From positions 1,961,501 to 2,025,500 of the forward strand of contig NC_092569.1 of the NCBI RefSeq assembly GCF_037975245.1: a DNA stretch of 64,000 bases, written 5' to 3'. The notes below the pieces were generated by a model. It worked only from the letters and a program-made list of their open reading frames with translations. It did no database searches and was not told the origin of the DNA. This DNA is from Apostichopus japonicus. Lineage: Eukaryota > Echinodermata > Holothuroidea > Aspidochirotida > Stichopodidae. This document shows, in pieces, positions 47,561 through 59,057 of the stretch; the first letter of the stretch is position 1; each line of letters starts with the position of its first letter. A program made the position numbers and the translations under genes.

Positions 47561-49080
47561 ATCAAAATGCACTTTTTGAGATCTGAATATGGCGTCGAAA
47601 ATGTAAGAAATATAAGGTCACCTAAAAGCGGGTCAACAGATATGATAACATTGGTGACCACAGATGACATGACCGTTAAGTTTGAAAATGTTCCACCACC
47701 CCATTCACAACTTGTCCCAAAAATATCAACCCATTTCTTTGCCCATTTTCTCCCCCCAAAATACTAGATTTTTAACATTAATTGACCTTACATGACCTTG
47801 GATCACATGACCGTTAAGTTTTAAAATATGCCCCTATACGATTTGCAACTTGTCCAAAAATATCAACCGTGTCACACCTTGGAACTGGGAGTTATTGCAT
47901 AATATGTCTGAAAATTAACTTTGACCTTGTATAACTTCACACACAAAGGTCACCTGGGGTCAACCCATTGCCAATTTTGATCGAAGAGACGTGAATATAG
48001 CATCAAAGCTATAAAAATTAAAACATTTTTTCTTTGCCCATTTTCTGCCCCCAAAATAATAGTTTTTTAACGTTAATTGACCTTTGGTGACCTCGGATCA
48101 CATGACCATTAAGGTTGAAAATATTTCCCTATACCATTTGCAACTTGTCCCAAAATATCAACCGTGTCACACCTTGGCACTGGGGATTATTGCATTAAAT
48201 GTCTGAAAATTAACTTTGACCTCGTATAACTTCCCACACAAAGCACACCCAGGTGTCAACCAATTGACAGTTTTGATCGGAAAGTACCTTTGATATCCAA
48301 ATCTAGCATCAAAACCAAACATTTTCCTTTTTGCCCGATTTTTCTCAAAATTAGCATATTTTTTCTAATGTGACCTTTGACCTTTTGACCTTGGTTTCAG
48401 ATGGAGTTTGATCTTCTGATTCCAAAAAACAAAACGACAAGTCTGTACAGCCATCCTAACTCAGACCGAAAAACTTTGACCCCATATAACTTCGCACACG
48501 AAGGTCACAAGGGGTCAACCTGTTGACATTTATGATCGGAAGGAACCTTTGACATCTTAAAATAGCATCAAAACTGTAAAAATCCCCAAAACACGTAAAG
48601 GTCACCAGAGGTCAAATTGAGGTCAAAGGTCACCCAGATGCGGGTCAACAATTAGATTTCATTGAAGCAACTCCCAACCCTAACGGACAATTCGTTCTCA
48701 AGTTATCGCAAAAATACTAGTTTTTTTTATTATTAATTGACCTTTGGTGACCTTGGATCACATGAATGTTACGTTTCAAAATGTTCCCCTAACCAGTTCA
48801 CAACTTGTCCCAAAATATCAACCTTGTCGCACATTGGCACTGGGAGTTATTGCAGTTTTCATATTTTGGGTTTTTGGCCTCAAACTGACCTTTGGTGACC
48901 TTCACAGGCACTAAAAACAATAGGGAACACCTTCTCACTATGGCAGATTTATATACCAAGTTTGAGTTCAGTTCAACTTTCCCTTGTTGAGTTACAGTGT
49001 ACCCAAGCAAGTGTCACAGATGCACACACATAAACACACATGCCAACCATAGGTTCCTTTTGCTAAAGCAAGGAACCAAT
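47560..49080 (-). repeat. Dispersed repeat with internal tandem units rich in AGGTCA/TGACCT
   Basis: Imperfect units of a few hundred bp repeat the phrases TTAATTGACCTTTGGTGACC, GGATCACATGACCGTTAAG, CAACTTGTCCCAAAATATC, CACTGGGAGTTATTGC and TAACTTCACACACAAAGGTC, starting near 47,760, 48,060, 48,480 and 48,730. The right end (ACACACATAAACACACATGCC…AAGCAAGGAACC, about 49,020-49,078) looks like the outer border of a family member on the minus strand. Minus-strand open frames here are by-products. Confidence 0.7.
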
Positions 49081-52000
49081 AAAAGGAATTTTGTAAATGC
49101 TGGCATTTCAGTTTGAAACTGGAGTGATACTTCGGTGAAAATAATTCCAAAGTTAGATTCACGACAGACTTAAGGTTTGAAGAAGGTACAGTTGGAGAGA
49201 CCGACAGACTAGATTGCTCTATGTATCAATGTATCCTGATGTTAGTTACCGTTAATATCTACTCTCCAAGCTACTTCAGGGATGAGCTCACGCAGGGCAG
49301 CGGTATTAAGCCGCGCCTGGCAGTTCAGAATGCCGCCCAGCACAAAAAGTATTTTAAAGTTCTCCGCCCTGCACTAGTTTTGATAATTAATTTAACCCAT
49401 TTTATCATTACCATCATATGGATGAATATTTGGCACAGAAGTTAGTTCTAGAAAAGGGAAAAGATTTTCCAACTAAGCATGCTAATTTGGGAACAATTTC
49501 CAAAGGGGCGGGGGGACACCTGCCCCTGCCCCAAAAAATGGATGACACTACCACACAAATCCACCCTGGCACTCAAATATTCCTGAGCACATCCCTTCAT
49601 CTCAACTTTTCCCCCAATGCTAGCCCCCCCCCCCTCTCCACCCACAAATCACACATTCTCAATGTCGCTGTCTCTCTGCCTCCTTTGACTTGCAATGCCG
49701 ATAGAATTCTTCTATTAGGTCTTCCTGATCTTTCGTTTCCACTTATCCTGGTTTTAGGTCACTGACTATTTTGTTTTGTTCCATCAGCTGAAAGTCCTTC
49801 AGATTTGACAAACTAACAAGCCACCATCGTTCCAGTGTGCCCTCTACCACAAAAACAGTGAACTGATACAGCCTGGAGGAAAGAAAGAAAGATGTTGTAA
49901 CATGTTAGCTGATATTAGATACTGTCTTTATGAGACAATGTACTTTAAGGCTTTCCAAGGTATTTGTAACCAGGAATGCTGTAGAAATCACTAACACTTT
50001 CTCAACTGAAGCCGTCTTTATCTTTAATTTTAAAAAAAACAAGAAAGAGTTCTATGAAGACCACATACACCCACCCTGGAGGCTAATTATGTCCAATTCT
50101 TACGAATCACGGAAACTTGAAAATAGAAAGTAACACACTACGGTGGAGCAAATAACAAACAGTAAATTATTGAAATTTTATCATTTCAACTTCTTTTATT
50201 GTATTTGAAGTAAAGTAAGTCTAGAGAAAGTGCACTATTTTAATGGGTTATTCTAGTGGAAGAAAAACTGTGACACTTTTAGGAAAGGAAACAATGCTTA
50301 GCACATTGTCTGTTTTATAACCATCTCAATATCTAAAATTCCTACATCTCAATCTGGTTATTTGAAGTAAACTCATTTTAAACTGCTTTACTCCACACAG
50401 GGGGTAAGAGCCGGGGGGGGGGACACTGGGGGCCCTTGCCCCACACTCTTTTCCTCCAAAATACAAATGTGCCATACTGGCAAATAATATCTGCCCCTTT
50501 TATCAAGAACTGTCTTTTGGATATCTTAAGCCTTTGTTAATATTAATATTTTATTTTAATTATTTATTTTTAGTCTTTACATGCTATTTTTAAAATGGCA
50601 TCCCATACATTTTTGTAGCACGGTTAACAATAAACAATCTCAATAAATAGTATTGATAGCATAGTAACATATCATATATATTTGAGTGATATGGCTGTGG
50701 TGTATCAGTTTATAGCATAAAGAGTGGTGGTTGTGGAATGAGAAAGTGCCCCTCTGATGTTGTGCCCCCCATTTTTTGGAAGCTTCATACCCCCCTGAAT
50801 CCAGGTATCATCATGACACGAACGGTTTAAATCTTCTGAATTGATTTTTCCTTGAAATGTGAAGTATTCAGAATGCTTGTTTAAATGTCTATATACTCCG
50901 AATCCAAGGCTTCATTATTGAATGTTTTTTATTTCAATTTGTAAGAGCTAAAAGCATTAGCTTCGACTTAGACATTTTTAACTAAATACATTATCTGAAA
51001 AATTTAGACTTTTTCAGATCAAAATGACATAATGATGTCATTTCTAGAGTTGCCCAACATATTCATGAACTTTTCACAAAACTTCCAAAACCAGATGTAT
51101 GTGGTTTTTTTTTGATGACAACTTTATCAGAATGCGTTTTCATTCAACAATGCAGTTTCTAACATCAACAGCAAATATTTTAGAAAATTTCTTGGATCTG
51201 CTCAACAGTCGTGAGAGTACAATCAGAGATTTCAACGAAAGACCAGTTGATATTTGGACCCTCTTCAATTGGAGGCTTACACTCCTTTATCAATACGACA
51301 ACCTGTTTGATGCCAACCTCCTTAAGCTATTTTACCTCATAGGTCATGCTTTGAAGTCCAAGAGCAGCGAGTAAATTTGGAACGACACGTGAGAAAAAGG
51401 GGGGTGGTGTAGTCCCTGGCATCACTATACAGTACTGTAGGTGAGTGATTGTACTTCTCCTGTAACTTGTAACTGACACAGACAGAGTTGTTGCACTTAC
51501 TCTGTAAAAAAAATATTAATGAAACAAGTTTGAAAGCCTGCTATTTGTGATAAAAATTATTTCCTATAGATCTTCATACAAGAAAGGTACAAAAACTAAA
51601 GTGGAAAATAAAATAAAATAAAATAAAATAAGGATAAAAATTGTTGTCAAAACACAGGTCCTAGATTTGCATCAATTCCAAGTTAATGTGGTAAATTTGA
51701 ATCATGTCCATCGCTGACTAGACTGTTGGTACCGTTCGTGAAACTTTGAGGATTATTTGCAAAGCTACTTTATCTCTGGATTGGTGGGTTTGGTTAGGCT
51801 GTGCCTACAACAATCAATGTGTTAATATTTAGGCCTAGGCCTATTAATTATTAGTGTTAATGTATACATGGCAAACATGCCCTAGCTTTCTACCTAGGCC
51901 TTACTTTTGTTTAGGCTAAATTCAAGTCTCTCTCAGTTGCCTCTATATGCTACTACCAAGTACCAATCATATCAGTGGTACAAATATGATTATCACTTTT

Positions 52001-52600
52001 CCAATACAAGTTTCTGTTATATGTAAATTGGTATTTGAAATACCAATTTGCCCGTAAATGATTACTTTGCTGACGAACAAAAGCTCTTTTATCATACCGG
52101 CGTCTCACCCCTCAAGAACACCCTACCTAAAAGTGTGACAATGCTACTGTGCTATATTGTTATGTAAAAAAATTACCCCTAATAGAACCTGAATACACTA
52201 TGATAAATGTATTTCTAGTACCCATGGTTAATGTGCCATAGCTAGGACACAATCACAAACTTTATTGTGTGACTATATTATTTAATTTAACACAAACTCC
52301 CCCCCCCACCCCTCCCCCCACTCACACACAAATGATGTATGCAAGTCAGTGTTGGAAAAGCATACAAAAAAAGTGGAATTTTATTAGAATTAATTAGTAA
52401 CAGTTCTTATGTGGGCCATTAATTACTGTTTCAAGCCTGTTCAAATAGTAGATGAATCTTCAAAATACAACCTGATTACCACAAAGTGAACCATTGATCT
52501 CATTACCACAGAAACACCTGCAATTTGGCAAAACACCAGTAGGGAAAGAGAAGTAAACCTGTTATCCTTACACTTGGTGAGGTGGTATTGCTAGCAGGCC
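49081..52600. other. Intergenic; simple repeats only
   Basis: No convincing gene. A (AAAAT)n microsatellite lies at about 51,606-51,632, G/C runs near 49,505, 49,625 and 50,415 suggest MITE remnants, and TTAGGCCTAGGCCTA is at about 51,830. A plus-strand frame at 51,099-51,374 (91 codons) is open but unrecognised and lacks splice or codon evidence. Confidence 0.4.
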
Positions 52601-52635
52601 TTGTGGAGGAGATATAGTAGTAAGTGGAGTCTCGT

Positions 52636-52749
52636 CTATCTGACATGCTCAGTGATTAACCTCCGCCACGTATCACGATCTTGTGCAAGGTTTATTGCTT
52701 CCTCAAAATTGTTAATGTTAATGTCCTTAAATTGCGACTTTATTCTTCC
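52636..52749 (-). pseudogene. Non-LTR retrotransposon ORF2 C-terminal fragment
   Basis: The frame ends NFEEAINLAQDRDTWRRLIT then EHVR and TAG at 52,636. The A-x-DR-x-x-W-R-x-L-[VI] ending is typical of many LINE ORF2 proteins (often annotated craniofacial-development-protein-2-like). Only the tail remains, and no RT motifs are present upstream on this strand. Confidence 0.6.
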
Positions 52750-53585
52750 AAAGAAAAGGTAGTATGGGGGGGATGACATTTTCTGGCTAATTTTCTTTCA
52801 AGTACGTGTTTGGTTCCAGCGGTCGACCAAGGAGTGATTCTAAGTCCAAAATCTGATTCGGAATCTATAAAATAAGGGAGATACCAAACTAATATGAGCA
52901 CTAGTTACAGACATGTGAATACTTTTATAAAATAAGAGCAATCCTCAAACATAAATTATCATTATGTGAGATAGCAGATTAATGTCAACATTCTACTGAG
53001 TGAGTAGGTTTGACGATTTGACCCTTTTGACCTCACATGTCAATGCACCTCTGTACGAAGACAGTACAGGGCTCAAATTTAACGATTGTCCAAGACGACC
53101 AAAAATCATGTGGAACAACCTGAAACTCTGCTTAGGTAATCAGATGGACGACTAGCTTATTTGCTGTAAGTGTTCAATACTTTGAAGAAAAGTTGGAAAA
53201 TCCCTATTCTTTAAAATAAAAATCTGCCCCGAAAAAAGTACAGTTGCATGATTTATCATCAACAGTGTCATACACCACATAAAATGTCTATAACTCTACA
53301 CCATTTCTGTCCAAGTTTTTCCCTGCCAACAGCGTTAATTAGTGAGTTATTAAGGACTTCTACAGATAATGAGTAGAGTGTCTTCCGACAAATTCCTTCA
53401 GTTCCCCATACCCACTAGTTTGAATTTAACCAATCAGTGAATAGCTTACATGTTTATTTACGAGCCGTTGCAAAAAATAGATTAAAAAAGTTGCCTTGGT
53501 ACCATGCACTGCCATAGACAATGTATATAAAGATACCATGGTGTTATTTTACATATTGGTCAACCATGTTCAGAGTTTAAACGTA

Positions 53586-53995
53586 GGGGCAGGGTTTATT
53601 GCGCTCCTAGCGGAAAATATCTCAGAGAGAAACCACATTGAAAGTTGTACATGTTTCGACTGTTTCGCCACCATATGAAGTAAGATTTGAATAGACAAGC
53701 TAGTAATGTATGTCGTAATGGCATCGTGGAGTCAGTGAGGTTGAGAAAATCATATGAAAAGGACACAAAAAGCTGCTGTAAGTACTGAGGGGCAGGGTTT
53801 ATTGCGCTCCTAACGGAAAATATCTCTGAGGGAAATGACGTTGAAAGTTGTACATGTTTTGACTTTGATGCCACCATTTGAAGTCAGATTTGAATAGATA
53901 AGCTAGTAATGTATGCCGTAATGGCATCGTGGAGTCAGTGAGGTTGAGAAAATCATATGAAAAGGACGCAAAAAGCTGCTTTAAGAACTGAGCTG
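53586..53995. repeat. 203-bp tandem duplication at the 3' end of the THAP gene
   Basis: GGGGCAGGGTTTATTGCGCTCC begins at 53,586 and again at 53,789, and the two following ~200-bp segments match with scattered substitutions. A partial third repeat of the AAAGCTGCTTTaAGAACTGAG end follows at 53,970-54,007. The upper copy encodes the last ~65 residues of the THAP protein; the lower one lies past its stop and stays open in the same relative frame. Confidence 0.85.
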
Positions 53996-56900
53996 CTTTT
54001 AGAACTGAGTAACCGTTACTACGCACCGCATCAGGTGGTGACCCAGGAGGAGATGTAATGCCACTGCCTTCTGTGTCTGTGACGGGGAGCTCAGCAGGAA
54101 CATCACCGATGGGAATCTGAAATCATAAAAGAGCACCAGCATGTAATTGTCTTCCATAAAAGTGATATCATATTCCTCTGTTGTACATGCATTGATGACT
54201 GTAGTGTACCCATGATTTTGGGCACACCATGAGTGAATGAAGAAACCAGAAAGGTAAAAGATTTGGTATGAGCATTTTGTATGAAGAGATCGCAAAGAAG
54301 ATTGAAAAAAATTGACAATTGTTGTATGCGAATGAACGAAAAGGTTATTGAATGTTGCAAATGTCTGAAGGCTAATATTGCACACACTTCATATCAGCAT
54401 GTCTACAATTAAACAGACCTTAATTTGGACTTGAATTTTGGATCTCAACCCTTCCCTTAACCCCTCAACAAAAAAATAAATATATGAAATGTTGCTTGCA
54501 ACAAGGTGGTGCTAAACTTATAAAACATTTCTTTAATAGCATATTCTAGCATATTCATATTTAATAGCATAAGTTACATAGTTTCATAAAATGACCTCAG
54601 ACATTCAACAATTGCAACGGTTCTTGTTTTGTAAAAAGGAGATGCACATAAGCTTTTACAAAACTGTGAACTTTTTGAGGTAAAATTTAAGCAAATGGGT
54701 TCACATTCGTTAAAATCTGGAGGGCTTGTGTTTTCAACTACAAAACCTGTTAGAAACATTAAATCTCAGTAGAAAGTGCCTAGAAGGTATATAGTTTAAA
54801 AAAAAAAAAGGTTTGAAATCACTTACATTTTTGGGTGCTCCAATATAATCATGTTCAGGCCCAGGTGGTGGTGGTGGTACTGTGTTGCATGATGCTTGGA
54901 TGCTTCTAGTGGCTTGCGGAGGAGTCGCCTGGATACCAACGTCCCGGACAAAACGAGTGTATCTTCTTACAATCTGCATAGTAACAAACAGAGCTTTTAT
55001 TAACATTGTAGCTGTTATAAGAAAAGGCTTTCACTTATAGCCAACACATCACAATGTAGCAACATGGTGTCCAGGAAAAGGTTAATACCAAAAATCACTT
55101 TATCAAGTACTTCATGCACAGATAAATGTAAGAACAAAATTGTACAGTAAAAGGCTGCTGCCTATGGAGAAATGAAGGTAACTTTATTCATATTTATAGC
55201 CTACATTGAACCTACTTGTATGGCCTTTGCTCATTTCAATGAATATTTCCTAACTTACCCTTCTTTTTTCTCCGATTTCAGCTCCTACTTGAAAGTCAGT
55301 ATCATCATTAACCTGCCATGTTGAACATAAACATCATGGTTACAAAATGAAGCCAAGGACAAATATCCTAATTCCCTGTTAATGTCAGTTGCCATTTAGT
55401 TCAAGCCCTACACTATTGTATCAATTGAGTTAAACTGCCAGCAATTAAGCCTTTGCCATTACCATTGTAAAGCAATTACCATTGTAATGACCATTGTGTT
55501 ACCATTTTGTATTACCAGCAATTACCATTGTAAAGCAACTACAATCTACTTGTATGGCTTTGTTCATTTCACTGAATATTTCCTTGAAGTCTCAATGTGT
55601 GTTTTCCAAATTTAAACTTGGACCTATCCAGCTTACTGCCCTAAAAGCTCAGTGACAATGACACCATTCTATGCAAGTTTCATACAAAATATTCATTATT
55701 ATTATTGAGTTATCTGTCGTTAAAGTGGATGATACAAGTTTACATAGGTTACATTAATACATTTGTGTTACAATGAACATGCTGATATGGGCGGTCGCAG
55801 TGATTTTATGGTAAATCGTTCGCGCCATAAGGGCAACAGGAAATATATTTCTTTCTTTCGATTGCAACAGCTTTTCTCCATTAAGCCCACCTGGTAAGAA
55901 ACATTGAATCTGCTGCGGAAGTTTGTTTTCCGAAATTCATCTGCAAATTTGTATTGAGACTTTAACTAACCCTTCTTGATTCTCCAAGTCCATCTCCTAC
56001 TTGAAAGTCAGTATCATCATTAACCTGCCATGTTGAACAAAAGAATCATAGTTACAAAATGAAGCCAAGGAAAACTATCCTGCTTCCCAGTTGATGTCAG
56101 TTCCCATTTAGTTCAAGCCTTACAGTATTGTATCAATTGAGTGAAACTGCCAGCAGTTATATTTATATCAATATTTCATACACTAAAACCTACTTGTATG
56201 GCTTTACTCATTTCACTGCATATTTCCTTAAAGGGTGTGAAGACTCGCGCACAAAGAAACCTCTCTAATTAAACACTAGTGTACAGTCAATACATACAGC
56301 TACGGTCAATTATACCCACAACACAGCGTACATAGCAGCGATGGACATCTCAGGTCTAGATAAAAGATAACAAGGTATCACGTTTCATTACTGTCTGCAT
56401 TTTGTAGCGACAAGAACAAAACGTCACTTGCAAGCAACAGAAAGTTAACTTTTTCAGAGCGCGGCACACGGTTTGGGGGCGAGTCTTCAATGCCTTTAAC
56501 TTACCCTTCTTGATTCTCCTAATCCATCTACTATCTGAATGTCATCATCATCATCATCATTAACCTGCCATGTTGAACAAAAACATGATAGTTACAAAAT
56601 GAAGCCAAGTAAAAGTATCCTAATTCCCAGTTCAAGTCCTACAGGATTGTATCTAATGAGTTAAGCTGCCAGTAATTAAGCATATACCATTGTAATGCAA
56701 CTACTTTATTTGCAAATATATAATCTTCCATTTAAAAATACAGTACTTAGCACCCATGTATACCAGCCTATGGATGAATTTAGATTTAGTATGAATCGGG
56801 GAGATACAATGATCAAAGTGCTGTCCATCATAGCTGAACAGGTATCCAGTCAAAACGTCCCTTTTACCAAAACCCCCTCTTTTTTAAGACCTAAACGTCC

Positions 56901-59045
56901 CCGCTTTTTACCAAAATGTCCCTGCAGTCAAAATGTCTCTGTGAGTCAAAACGTCCCTGCTTTTATAATCAGTTGGAATGCAAGTGTGGATGTTTTTAGT
57001 TCAAATCAAAGAGTAAGGATAAGTATAGTTTAGGTTAAAACACAGTTTTTAAGAGTATAATTTACTGAGGTAAAATAATATTAATAGAAAAGGGAATGCA
57101 AGAGGGCTGAAGGGTAATAGGATTTTTTTAAAGACGAGTTGGTTTCTGAATGAATATATATGATATTGAGGGAAGGGAATAAAAAAGATTTTAGCCAAAT
57201 TATAACTTAAAATTAATATATATTCACAACTGTGAATGAATGTGATAGACGGGGACGTTTTGAATTACGGGGACGTTTTGACCAACAGGGACGTTTTGAC
57301 CAAAAGCGGGGACATTTTGACCAAAAGCGGGGACGTTTTGGTACGGGCACATTTTGGTAAAGGGACGTTTTGACTGGTAAGCGCTGAACAAGTGGTTTCA
57401 CTTTCTCAATGTGTCAGAGATTCATGTTGCCCAAATATGGCAAATTGTGTTACATTTGCAGGTGGTATCTAATCCTCAAGTATCATGACAAAGGCCCCCA
57501 AAATGACATTTCTCAGGGAGTCACCATGAAGGGGTAGGAATACTTTTTTGATAAAAGAAACCTTGTCGAAGCCTCCCTCCAATTACCAAACAGTATAGCT
57601 GATAGGTAAAATGGCAGTCAAAATCTGGAGTTGAGTTTAGTTTGGACTATTATTCTGCAGTTTTATTTTCACAAGCAGGTCTTGACCGTTTTGTTTTTTG
57701 TGATTTATTGATGATATGAAAATGACAGTTACCCATTGTGTAGCACAAACAACAATTTCTATTTCTGGAATCTCAACTGGATCAACTGGTGCTGATTTGA
57801 CCTTTGTGCCTTTCTTGGGTTTTTTGGTTGGGACCAGGGACTCCAGTAGCTGAAAAGGATGAATAAGAAAAATGTTGCAAGATCAGTAGTACTAAGAACT
57901 CTTTTCATCAACAACGTTGCACCAATTTCAGATATTGCAAAGTATAAACAGTAAGTAACCAGGAGTTCATGGTAAAGTGACCAGCAGAATAAGTGTAATC
58001 TAAAAATAGATTGATTGTTTACAAACACGTTACGATTAACACAGTGCTGTGCAGGATTCTCAACCAATAGCAAGCTGCTTTGTCAGTTCTCGGACTTCGC
58101 CCAAGGTTGTTATTGTACGTTGGCTTCGGTCGAGTCCTGAACACAGTACAGTAGTGCGGCATGCACTGTGCATATGCCATGGTACACTCAATTTAATATA
58201 CACAAGTTTTTGCGACGGGGCGTACCATATGTGTGCAGTTCGCATGTAGGCTACTTGTATGCGACGAAAAACAGTTAAGTCCTATGTCGGCAAACACTTT
58301 ACCTGCATCCTCTTCGCTGCTTGGTGAATATCACGTCTTAAAATATGATTTAAGAAACGGCTGTTTCATACATCTCACTAATTCTTTCAGCGACTTTAAT
58401 CCCTATTCTTGAGTTGTTGTGATATGAGCCTGTTTACGCTAATTAGTACGACCCGTAATTTAGGCCTAGCCATGGTTAACTTTTTTCAATTCAAGTAGGC
58501 CTATGGTAAAGGCCCAAAACATGGGCCAATGTTAGTGTAGGAATCACAAAGTAACATAGCCAAGCATAAGCCAATGAATGACAGGGCTAGTAAGATTAAT
58601 AAGTAAGATATTGGCCCCATCGTCCAAGCCAATCATACGTTAATGAGGCACTGCCTAGTATTACCTCTCGTCTTTCTTTTGCCTGGATCCGTAGTTCCGA
58701 TCGAGAGGGTAATTTTGGCTCCAAGTTTGGTCCAAAGGAAAATATTGTTGGCACCGATCCCGGCTTCAGTCTCTTTCTGGGTTTAGTCCCCATTATCCGG
58801 GCCTTCATGTCATCCAAAAAACATTCCGATGTAAAATGCTGTTCGCAAACTACGCGATCACGATGGTACTTATACTTCTTGTGGTTAAATTTGTCAGTTC
58901 CGATCGCACGAATCCACATTCTACATTGTTCATAGCTTTCCTTACTCTTTGCTGGGTCAGGAATAGCAAAACAAGTTATTTTCTCTCCCTTTTCGTTCAA
59001 GCATCCACGCAAATTTTTACATCCGAATGCCTGGCACTGAGGCAT
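53799..59045 (-). CDS. THAP-domain protein, seven exons
   Basis: Exons, minus strand: 59,045-58,665, 57,849-57,733, 56,564-56,505, 56,024-55,971, 55,312-55,259, 54,973-54,827, 54,116-53,799. Every junction is phase 0, giving about 376 aa. Residues 1-102 form a THAP zinc-dependent DNA-binding domain: C4, C9, C67 and H70 (VVCEQHF), W44, and the closing SVPTIF at 97-102. The C9-C67 gap (57) is slightly longer than the family's usual 35-50. A Lys-rich linker follows (PTKKPKKGTKVK). Exons 3-5 are duplicates of one acidic micro-exon (VNDDTDFQVG…RR). Exon 6 has a PPPPPGPE run. The last exon ends in a segment overlapping a tandem repeat, so its final ~65 residues may not be conserved. ATG 59,045 (MPQC) was chosen because THAP starts there; ATG 59,057 adds four residues. 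AATAAA overlaps the stop (53,798-53,803). THAP proteins are nuclear DNA-binding factors or domesticated P-element-type transposases; no transposase catalytic region is seen. Confidence 0.82.
55240..56700 (-). repeat. Triplicated micro-exon unit of the THAP gene
   Basis: Three units contain homologous exons of 60, 54 and 54 nt plus homologous flanking intron (CTGCCATGTTGAAC, ATGGTTACAAAATGAAGCC, AGTTAAACTGCCAG). Unit starts are about 534 and 712 bp apart. All exons keep phase 0 on both sides, so any copy number preserves the frame. Products: VNDDDDDDIQIVDGLGESRR, VNDDTDFQVGDGLGESRR, VNDDTDFQVGAEIGEKRR. Confidence 0.85.
56841..57382. mobile_element. Foldback MITE with GTCAAAACGTCCC-repeat ends, 8-bp TSD GCTGAACA
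   Basis: The left end GGTATCCAGTCAAAACGTCC and the right end, inverted, GCTTACCAGTCAAAACGTCC start about 130-bp inverted arms. The arms are built of ~17-bp units (GTCAAAACGTCCC plus CGCTTTT). GCTGAACA is duplicated at 56,833-56,840 and 57,383-57,390. It lies in intron 2 of the THAP gene and has no coding sequence. An 8-bp duplication points to the hAT superfamily. Confidence 0.85.
58303..58340 (-). CDS. Possible alternative first exon of the THAP gene
   Basis: Minus-strand sequence …RRDIHQAAKR then ATG CAG ends at a donor GTAAAG (58,302). Joined in phase 0 to exon 2 (57,849) it would give M-Q-L-L-E-S-L-V-P-T, a THAP-less N terminus with A at -3 of the ATG. No good acceptor in phase with exon 1 precedes it, so it is an alternative start rather than an internal exon, or a chance donor. 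Confidence 0.3.
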
Positions 59046-59057
59046 GGTTCCACACAA

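Noticed and set aside
48798-49010. 70-codon minus-strand frame
   Set aside because: Part of the AGGTCA-rich dispersed repeat, whose other units do not keep the frame.
51099-51374. 91-codon plus-strand frame as a gene
   Set aside because: Single open frame in AT-rich DNA with no recognised motif, partner exon or clear start.
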